Under the pieces are notes generated by a model. It ran no database searches, had not been told where the DNA came from, and was given only the letters and a program-made list of their open reading frames with translations. A DNA stretch of 7,114 bases from Bacillota bacterium (GTDB taxonomy: Bacteria; Bacillota; Clostridia; Acetivibrionales; DSM-2933). Below, one piece after another: positions 1 through 5,319 of this stretch. A program made the translations under genes and the position numbers. The stretch is from the NCBI GenBank assembly GCA_023441845.1, contig JAEZNF010000456.1, forward strand, positions 1-7,114, read 5' to 3'. Every line of letters starts with the position of its first letter. Position 1 is the first letter of the stretch.

Positions 1-240
1 TTTTGAGTCAATCCCCAACTCCTTTAGCATTGGAAATATTATACCATGGGAACTAAAACTATTATTAGCGCCGTCAAAATAATAGTTTTTTCTTTTAAAC
101 CCGCAAACATATCCACCAGGCGTACTATGTTGTTCTAACACAAGTACCTTCTTACCCTTTCTTGAAAGGTAATTAGCAGTCGCCATGCCACCAATTCCCG
201 ATCCAATGATAATCGCATCATAGTCCTTTTTCTCATTCAT
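1..240 (-). CDS. CrtI/phytoene desaturase-like FAD oxidoreductase FAD4 (partial, N-terminus only)
   Basis: The first 80 residues of a flavoprotein are visible; the rest lies beyond base 1. The reading frame opens at ATG 240-238 and stays open to the window edge. It begins with a classic Rossmann FAD-binding fold: GSGIGG at residues 13-18, then an acidic residue (Glu36) expected to bind the ribose of the FAD adenosine. A PGGY segment follows at 41-44, and an FDGAN variant of the family FDxGP motif at 55-59. This layout is typical of the phytoene desaturase/carotenoid isomerase/amine oxidase superfamily, and it is the fourth such gene here. It starts 19 bases after the FAD3 stop. A G6 run at 252-257 is the likely ribosome site, 11 bases from the ATG, and a GTG immediately upstream is an alternative start. 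The substrate cannot be told from this fragment, but context suggests an acyl chain on the cluster's carrier protein. Confidence 0.88.
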   Translation of the reverse strand, partial: MNEKKDYDAIIIGSGIGGMATANYLSRKGKKVLVLEQHSTPGGYVCGFKRKNYYFDGANNSFSSHGIIFPMLKELGIDSK

Positions 241-259
241 CACCTTATTAACCCCCCAT

Positions 260-1867
260 CTAAAAATTATTCTGTTTTTTTTTAGAATCCCTTTTCTTTT
301 TTGCCTTTTTGATTATATTAGCTACATCTAGACCAGTTGTTCTTCCACTGGTCATAGCCGATGGAATCCCTCCGTTAAAATATGTCCATTGACCGGTCAT
401 AAATAAATTTTTAAATGGTGTGAGATGTCCCATAGAAACCTCTTGATAATTCTTAAAGAAGGCCTTATCCTTAGCACCTGCCCAACCGCAAGATGCACCC
501 TCCCAAGTAGCGGTATATCTTTCATAAGTGATCGGTGTCGCAAGAGACTTGTAAACAATATATTTTCTTACATCAGGCATTATTTTTTCTAGTCTTTGAA
601 TAAGAATTTCACTGATTTCATCCTTTAGCTTGTAATACTTCGCACCTCTTTTGCCATTTTCGGTCCTCCAATTATTTTCAAAGTGATAGTTGCCTATTGT
701 GGCCAAAATAAAGCTAGTCTTCCCCGGCTCATTCAAATTATAATCATTATAGCTAGGTATATATGCTGAAAGGTGAACTTTTTTATAATAGTCCGGGTCA
801 TTCCGATCTAAAAGGTAATGTGGAATTCCATCATCTAAAAATAACATACTGTTAGGTTTTTTTATAACAGGTAGGTCGTTCACATCAATATTTAAACCAA
901 GGAAGAGGTTCAAAATCGGTTCAGTTACCTCCGCTTTTTTTAACTTCTTAACCAACTTAGCTTCCAGCTTATCCTCACCAATATACTGCAGAAACGTTCT
1001 TTTATAATCGGAGTTTGATATATACAGGGGGGCTTTTAAGGCATTACCATCATTAAGTAGAATTTCTGTAACAGTATTGCCATTTGTTATAATCTTTTCA
1101 ACACTTTTATTATAAAGAATATCTCCACCATTTTCGTTAAAATACTTAACTAGAGGATTAATTAAGCCAACCATCCCGCCTCTTGGGTAATACAGATCAC
1201 CCGTAAAAGTTTCCCACATAAAAGCTAAATCAACAGTTGCTATTTCAGAATATCCTGTGGCTAAAAGAAATTGCTTTAGTTCTGCATTTTTCTTTATGAA
1301 TTTTTCAATAGTTTCCTTCTTTGAAATATTCGTATACTTTAATGCAGTATAAAACGTCTTAAAATGGAATATCGGCATAGTAATTTGTGCTAATATTCTT
1401 CGGAGTCCTTCCTTATAAGAAGGATGATGATCATATATGGGATTAATAGCTTTCACTATCTTTCTAAGGTGCTCAAAAAACTCCTTTAATTCAGCTTTAC
1501 TTTCAGGATATACCTTTCCAAGTTCTTCAATCAGAGTTTCTCTGTCATCAATAATAATATTGAGATTAGGTGCAATCATCTGATGATTTACCCTTATCAG
1601 GTCTATATCTTCCCATAGTCCGAAGTCTCCATACACTTTCTTAAGAATTTTGAGAAAACTCACACTAGTCGGACCACCGTCAAAATAAAATCCTTTATGC
1701 CGAAATTCACAAATACATCCACCCGAGTAATTCATTTGTTCGACAATCAGAACCTTTGAGCCCCTTTGGGCCAGATAGCACCCAGCTGTAAGACCACCTA
1801 TTCCGCTACCAATAATAATAACATCGTAATTATTTGATTTTACATCACTAATATTCCGAGTTTCCAT
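260..1867 (-). CDS. CrtI/phytoene desaturase-like FAD-dependent oxidoreductase FAD3
   Basis: This 535-residue protein is a complete member of the phytoene desaturase/carotenoid isomerase superfamily and of usual length. The N-terminal FAD site is intact: GSGIGG at 20-25 and Glu43, followed by FDGGP at 62-66. It is the only one of the four flavoproteins to keep the canonical FDxGP motif. The C-terminal part has the family's ATPITYERYT segment from about 443, a GxxxGW segment near 457-462, and the FAD-closing NLFMTGQW at 487-494 followed by a GGxP...SGR stretch. The family transfers hydride between FAD and long conjugated or aliphatic chains (desaturation, isomerisation or saturation). The KS/ACP neighbours suggest an acyl-ACP substrate rather than a carotenoid, which is an inference. 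The last 16 or so residues are strongly basic (KKAKKKR then SKKKQ), perhaps for membrane or ACP contact. The start is firm: AGAGGAG lies 7 bases before the ATG. Confidence 0.9.
   Translation of the reverse strand: METRNISDVKSNNYDVIIIGSGIGGLTAGCYLAQRGSKVLIVEQMNYSGGCICEFRHKGFYFDGGPTSVSFLKILKKVYGDFGLWEDIDLIRVNHQMIAPNLNIIIDDRETLIEELGKVYPESKAELKEFFEHLRKIVKAINPIYDHHPSYKEGLRRILAQITMPIFHFKTFYTALKYTNISKKETIEKFIKKNAELKQFLLATGYSEIATVDLAFMWETFTGDLYYPRGGMVGLINPLVKYFNENGGDILYNKSVEKIITNGNTVTEILLNDGNALKAPLYISNSDYKRTFLQYIGEDKLEAKLVKKLKKAEVTEPILNLFLGLNIDVNDLPVIKKPNSMLFLDDGIPHYLLDRNDPDYYKKVHLSAYIPSYNDYNLNEPGKTSFILATIGNYHFENNWRTENGKRGAKYYKLKDEISEILIQRLEKIMPDVRKYIVYKSLATPITYERYTATWEGASCGWAGAKDKAFFKNYQEVSMGHLTPFKNLFMTGQWTYFNGGIPSAMTSGRTTGLDVANIIKKAKKKRDSKKKQNNF
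275..283 (-). other. A9 homopolymer near the end of FAD3 (possible slippage site)
   Basis: Nine consecutive A residues on the coding strand encode the Lys triplet just before the FAD3 C-terminus. If one base is lost or skipped here, the reading frame has no stop through 274-241 and enters the FAD4 ATG (240) in frame, giving a FAD3-FAD4 fusion. If one A is gained, translation ends two codons later. Runs of this length are known to provoke RNA polymerase slippage in AT-rich bacteria. Whether it happens here is unknown. Confidence 0.35.
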
Positions 1868-1871
1868 ATTT

Positions 1872-3119
1872 TCACTCCTCTAAATAACGACCCACTGCTA
1901 TTGAAGCTGTATTCCCTGCAAATGCATACGAATTTGAAATCGCATAATTAATTTTAACTTCCCTAGATTTGTTGGGTACAAAGTCATAGTCTTCAAATCC
2001 TTTGATAGGCGTGCCAAAATTAATAGTTGGCGGGAGGAAATTATCTGTAATACATAATGTTGCAGCCAAGAACTCAACACTGCCCGCAGCACCTAAAGTA
2101 TGACCTACCATACCTTTTATAGAACTTACCGGAATGTTAACGGCATGTTCACCAAAAAAGGTTAGAAGTGCTTTGGTCTCCATCGCATCGTTAAATTGTG
2201 TGCCTGTCCCATGTGCATTTATATATTGAACATCGGTTGCCTCAAGTTTTGCATCCTTCAAGCAACTCTTCATGGCACGTATTGCTCCGCCACCCTTAGG
2301 ATCAGGTGATGTCATGTGATATGCATCATTAGCAAGGCCATATCCTAAAACTTCTGCAAGTATTGTTGCTCCTCTTTTCTTTGCAGAATCCAAATCTTCA
2401 AGAACAAATATTGCTGCTCCTTCTCCAATAATCAATCCGTCTCTTTCTTGCGAGAAGGATCTGGCTTTAGCCGAAGGAGACAAACTTTTTAGACAATTAA
2501 ACCCATTTACCGATATCCTCGAAATCGGGTCAGCACCGCCACAAATCATAACGTCGGCTCTGCCATAACGTATCATATCCAATGCAGCTCCGATTGAATT
2601 TGTTCCTGCTGCACATGCAGTTGAAACTGTTATAAACGGGCCATTGAGATTATACTCTTTAGCAATAGTGCCACTCAGATTAGCACAATTATCCAGATAC
2701 ATAGTATAGTCCGGTAGATTTTCTTCGTTTTCTTCGTTTTCTTCGTTTTCTTCATTTTCAGCAATTAAAAATTTATCTATAGAATCAATTCCACCTAATG
2801 ATGTAGCAAGACTGATTCCTGCTCTTTGCGAATCAATGGATGAAAAATCAATTTTGGATTGTCCCGTAGCTTCTTTACACGCAATACTTACTATATTTCT
2901 TATTCTTAGCTGATTCTTATCCAAGCCATATCTATTACAAGCTTTCTCATAGTCCTCATCTGCTAATTGGGCTGCAAAATTGGTACGATAGTTAGTAGTG
3001 TCAAATATAGAAATTTCTTTAACACCATCAACTCCGTTCTTAAGAGCTTCTTTAAACTCTATAGTGTTGGTTGCTACAGAATTTATGCATCCCATTCCGG
3101 TTATAACTACTCTTCTCAT
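1872..3119 (-). CDS. FabF-type beta-ketoacyl-ACP synthase (KAS II-like, specialised)
   Basis: This 415-residue ketosynthase, close to the 413 of E. coli FabF, performs decarboxylative Claisen condensation of an acyl primer with malonyl-ACP. The catalytic set looks complete: Cys169 in STACAAG, His303 in NAHGTGT, Lys336, His340 in VGHTLGAAG, and gatekeeper Phe400 in the C-terminal SYAFAGN segment. The QERDGLIIGEGAA segment (224-236) and AYHMTSP (266-272) are also standard. An active-site Cys argues against a chain-length-factor role. The oddity is an acidic EEN tandem repeat at residues 121-134, absent from ordinary FabF and encoded by a 9-bp DNA repeat. The next gene, FAD3, is tightly coupled: its ribosome site encodes this protein's last two Glu codons, and only 4 bases separate stop from start. 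A primary fatty-acid FabF is possible, but the flavoprotein-rich context and the repeat favour a dedicated pathway enzyme. The ribosome site (AAAGGGATGG) is only moderate. Confidence 0.93.
   Translation of the reverse strand: MRRVVITGMGCINSVATNTIEFKEALKNGVDGVKEISIFDTTNYRTNFAAQLADEDYEKACNRYGLDKNQLRIRNIVSIACKEATGQSKIDFSSIDSQRAGISLATSLGGIDSIDKFLIAENEENEENEENEENLPDYTMYLDNCANLSGTIAKEYNLNGPFITVSTACAAGTNSIGAALDMIRYGRADVMICGGADPISRISVNGFNCLKSLSPSAKARSFSQERDGLIIGEGAAIFVLEDLDSAKKRGATILAEVLGYGLANDAYHMTSPDPKGGGAIRAMKSCLKDAKLEATDVQYINAHGTGTQFNDAMETKALLTFFGEHAVNIPVSSIKGMVGHTLGAAGSVEFLAATLCITDNFLPPTINFGTPIKGFEDYDFVPNKSREVKINYAISNSYAFAGNTASIAVGRYLEE
1875..1881 (-). promoter_or_regulatory. Ribosome binding site of FAD3 inside the ketosynthase 3' end
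   Basis: AGAGGAG lies 7 bases upstream of the FAD3 ATG. It coincides with the last two Glu codons of the ketosynthase, and the ketosynthase TGA (1874-1872) falls in the spacer. Terminating ribosomes therefore sit on the next start, which suggests translational coupling and similar output of KS and FAD3. Confidence 0.8.
2719..2759 (-). repeat. In-frame 9-bp tandem repeat in the ketosynthase gene
   Basis: The plus strand shows the unit TTTTCTTCG three times exactly (2719-2745), then once with a final A (2746-2754), then five more matching bases. On the coding strand this gives a Glu-Glu-Asn repeat, residues 121-134. The unit is a multiple of three, so copy-number change by replication slippage would lengthen or shorten the tract without breaking the gene. 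Confidence 0.95.
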
Positions 3120-3393
3120 ATATATCCATCCCTTTCGCTTTGCTTAATAGCACAAAATGAATTGAAACCGAACCTTCGCACTTATTTATATTTAAAAATG
3201 TGTATTGTCTTGATTCATGTTAAAAACTGTTTACCCCTTAGTTGCGGAATTTTATTCTTCCAAACTTTGTTCTGAAAAAAAGAATTGGATTCAAAATTGT
3301 CTTACTATATCAAATATCCAATTTTGAATCCTCAATACTAATGACCCTTTTACTTATACTATAAAACTCAACTAATAATTTTCGAAAGCTACA
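3120..3393 (-). other. 274-base intergenic region between carrier protein and ketosynthase
   Basis: This is the only long gap in an otherwise tight operon. Reading with the genes, it contains an AT-rich stretch, the inverted repeat and T-tract described separately, and then about 150 bases before the ketosynthase start. In that last part AAGACA (3211-3206) and TATAAA (3190-3185) could be a promoter for the ketosynthase, but the 15-base spacing is short and the match is weak. I see no convincing small gene: the open frames on the plus strand overlap the ketosynthase and lack family features. Confidence 0.5.
3275..3331 (-). terminator. Inverted repeat plus T-tract downstream of the ACP gene (terminator or attenuator)
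   Basis: GGATTCAAAATTG (3287-3299) is a perfect 13-base inverted complement of 3319-3331, with a 19-base loop. Reading on the minus strand, the stem is followed after 5 bases by seven T residues (3281-3275). This resembles an intrinsic terminator just after the ACP gene. The plus strand has no T-run after the stem, so the structure is oriented with the genes. The stem is AT-rich, the loop is large and the T-tract is offset, so termination may be partial (attenuation) or the repeat may be an RNA-processing or operator site instead. Confidence 0.45.
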
Positions 3394-3753
3394 CTATTCA
3401 ATACCTGTCTTTTCACGGATAAAGTCAGCAATGGTATTGATGGACTGGAATATCATCATGTCATCGTCGCCAATTTCTACATTAAATTCATTTGATAAGG
3501 CTACAACTATTTCCAAGCTGTCAATAGAGTCTAATTCCAATCCTTTTAGATCTGAATCCCCTGCTGCCTTTGCCATAGAAATCATTTCAGGTGTAATACC
3601 TGCCTCTTCCATCTCGCTTTCAGACATATTTTCGATATTCTTCATATTAAAAATAGGTGCATTGTCATCGATCTCCTCTGGTGTTACCCTCAAACTCAAA
3701 CGGTCGATTATACATTTTTTGATCCTGTGTTCCAAACTTTGATTGTTTTCCAT
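3394..3753 (-). CDS. Acyl carrier protein with enlarged loop (119 aa)
   Basis: This is a free-standing type II acyl carrier protein. The 4'-phosphopantetheine attachment site is Ser76 in the LELDSIDSLEI segment (72-82), the helix II start typical of specialised carriers with a DSID rather than DSLD signature. Helix I is recognisable at about 6-20, and the acidic helix III/IV region (FNVEIGDDDMM onward, then INTIADFI) follows the expected order. At 119 residues it is longer than the usual 75-90. The extra length, about residues 38-70, sits between the NAPIF loop and the phosphopantetheine site and is rich in Glu, Ser and Met. The ribosome site is very strong (GGAGGG, 8 bases before ATG), and a near-consensus extended -10 element lies just upstream. 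It probably carries the chain handled by the adjacent ketosynthase and flavoproteins. It could also bind a non-fatty acyl group, since the sequence does not define the cargo. Confidence 0.92.
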   Translation of the reverse strand: MENNQSLEHRIKKCIIDRLSLRVTPEEIDDNAPIFNMKNIENMSESEMEEAGITPEMISMAKAAGDSDLKGLELDSIDSLEIVVALSNEFNVEIGDDDMMIFQSINTIADFIREKTGIE

Positions 3754-3761
3754 AAAAATAA

Positions 3762-3767
3762 CCCTCC
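3762..3767 (-). promoter_or_regulatory. Strong ribosome binding site of the ACP gene
   Basis: GGAGGG stands 8 bases before the ACP ATG. It is one of the strongest Shine-Dalgarno sites in the window and fits the high molar demand for a carrier protein. Confidence 0.7.
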
Positions 3768-3782
3768 AAATTGTCTATTTTA

Positions 3783-3791
3783 ATTATATCA
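3783..3791 (-). promoter_or_regulatory. Candidate internal extended -10 promoter before the ACP gene
   Basis: TGATATAAT on the minus strand matches the extended -10 consensus TGnTATAAT exactly, in the 69-base gap between FAD2 and ACP. Transcription would start near 3776, leaving a leader of about 23 bases that contains the ACP ribosome site. No good -35 hexamer is present at 16-18 bases (CCTTCA is the nearest), which extended -10 promoters tolerate. AT-rich sequence can produce such matches by chance. Confidence 0.4.
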
Positions 3792-3822
3792 ATCACCCTT
3801 TCAGGTGAAGGCTTCAAATCCA

Positions 3823-5283
3823 CTATTTATAAAATTTTACGATGCGCGGTAATAGCGATAGTCCATAATTTATTACCCCTTCTACACCGGGGAAACTTGC
3901 CCAAGCACCAACATGAAAAAGATTGGCGATTGGTGAAGCAATTCTAAATCCATTTAAATATTCAAGGGAACTAACTTCCCAGCCCATGCCCGAACCACAA
4001 CTATTGTTCGTATAGCGTTTTAGCGTCAATGGAGTGGCAACTCTTTTTTCTTCAATATTCTTAATATAATCTCCCAGTACTATTTCACTGTTTTTAATCA
4101 GTGTTTCTGTTATGGAGGATTTTAATTCTATATACTCGGGATCTGAACGATAGGCTCCATCCTCCATCCACTTCGAAAATAAATCCTTTTTGACTAATGC
4201 TCGTATATCAACAACTGACTTTCCTTCAGGTGCCAAGAATGGTTGCCAGGTTGAGCGGATATTCATTTTCAAGTGCCATAGCTTCGGGTCGTCCGAGTAT
4301 AAATCCTCTATTTCATATGTTGGAAGATATACAGTCGGTTCTCCGGTTATTTTACAATGATCAAATTTCTCATTAACACCAAGAAAAATCGAAATGAGTG
4401 AATAGCTTTTGTCTCTTGAATTAAGCTTGTTAAGGAAATAGTTATTTACAGCTCCCATAGGCAAATACTTATTATAAACCGTTAATAAATCTATATCTGT
4501 AATAACAGCATCTGCTTTAATAAATCTTCCATCCAATAATTTAACACCTGTGACCAAATTGTTTTCCATCGTAATTCCGCTAACCTCGGTATTAGTAGAA
4601 ATTACAGTTCCCAGCTCTAACAGCCGTGTACCAATCAAATCCATAAACTGTGAAAGAGTAATATCTTTAAGCAGATATGCCTCCTTACTTAAACAACGGT
4701 ATAAAAACAGTACATATAAATATGCCGGTATATTATCATTAACATTGGCACTTAAGATTGCGATTAAAGCTTTATCGGTAAAAAATGCTTGTAAAAATGG
4801 AAGATACTCGAAGTTTTTAAATGGCCTAAAATAGGTAATCCATTCAGGACCACCAAAGGAGCGTATTAAATTAACAAAGTTCCTTATTCCGCTTTCCTCC
4901 TTAGGAAAAGCAGAAATCAGTGTTTCTTCAAATTCCTCAAAATCACTTGAAAAAGGAACATTATAATCAGGTGTAATTACCCGCTTGAATTTTTCAAGAT
5001 AAAAGAATTCAACCTTATCAAGCAGGTTCAATTTCTGCAGCCATGTTCTAAACTTGCCACCTTCATGCAAACCACTCATCCAATCTATAGAGTGAGAGAA
5101 AACATATTCTCCTAAATTATAGTCAGTGATATACCCTCCCAAATTAGGATTCTTTTCAACCAAAAGTACTTCAATGCCGTATAGTGCTAACATTCCAGCC
5201 ATGGTCAATCCACCCAAACCACCGCCAACAATTATACATTGATACTTTTCTTTGATATTAGCATTTTTATATAAGTTACTCAT
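3823..5283 (-). CDS. CrtI/phytoene desaturase-like FAD-dependent oxidoreductase FAD2
   Basis: This 486-residue flavoprotein belongs to the phytoene desaturase/carotenoid isomerase-like family. The FAD-binding Rossmann motif is intact: GGGLGG at 20-25 and Glu43, then LGGY at 48-51. The position of the family FDxGP motif reads FSHSI (62-66), so the Asp is lost. The C-terminal half keeps ATPLTLKRYT (from about 416), a GSGMGW segment (430-435) and the FAD-closing NLFHVGAW (454-461), but the usual GGxP and SGR signatures after it are replaced by PGVEG and NYGLSL. These changes suggest a reaction or substrate different from that of FAD3. It starts 36 bases after FAD1 with AAGGAT as ribosome site, 6 bases from the ATG, and is followed by the ACP gene. 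A role on an ACP-bound chain is inferred from position. Carotenoid chemistry is not supported, since no phytoene or squalene synthase is nearby. Confidence 0.9.
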   Translation of the reverse strand: MSNLYKNANIKEKYQCIIVGGGLGGLTMAGMLALYGIEVLLVEKNPNLGGYITDYNLGEYVFSHSIDWMSGLHEGGKFRTWLQKLNLLDKVEFFYLEKFKRVITPDYNVPFSSDFEEFEETLISAFPKEESGIRNFVNLIRSFGGPEWITYFRPFKNFEYLPFLQAFFTDKALIAILSANVNDNIPAYLYVLFLYRCLSKEAYLLKDITLSQFMDLIGTRLLELGTVISTNTEVSGITMENNLVTGVKLLDGRFIKADAVITDIDLLTVYNKYLPMGAVNNYFLNKLNSRDKSYSLISIFLGVNEKFDHCKITGEPTVYLPTYEIEDLYSDDPKLWHLKMNIRSTWQPFLAPEGKSVVDIRALVKKDLFSKWMEDGAYRSDPEYIELKSSITETLIKNSEIVLGDYIKNIEEKRVATPLTLKRYTNNSCGSGMGWEVSSLEYLNGFRIASPIANLFHVGAWASFPGVEGVINYGLSLLPRIVKFYK

Positions 5284-5319
5284 ATCGTTATCCTTTTTCC
5301 CAAGATTTTTGCTATATAC

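Noticed and set aside
1898..2092. Short minus-strand frame inside the ketosynthase
   Set aside because: It is an alternate frame across conserved KS sequence, with no independent start context.
2719..2759. CRISPR-like or intergenic satellite repeat
   Set aside because: The units are 9 bp, contiguous, without spacers, and in frame within the ketosynthase coding sequence.
3192..3218. Eight-codon minus-strand peptide (ATG to TAA) between ACP and KS
   Set aside because: The only purine-rich site (AAGGGG) is about 15 bases or more away, and nothing suggests a leader-peptide role.
2967..3275. Plus-strand open frame of about 100 codons across the KS start and intergenic gap
   Set aside because: It overlaps the conserved N-terminus of the ketosynthase, has no family motif, and its intergenic part has no coding character. 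It is a chance frame.
3431..3742. Plus-strand open frame opposite the ACP gene
   Set aside because: It is the antisense shadow of a clear carrier protein, with no recognisable product.
3795..3810. Small inverted repeat (TCACC/GGTGA) downstream of FAD2 as a terminator
   Set aside because: The stem is only 5 bp and no T-tract follows on the minus strand. It sits in the upstream part of the candidate ACP promoter.
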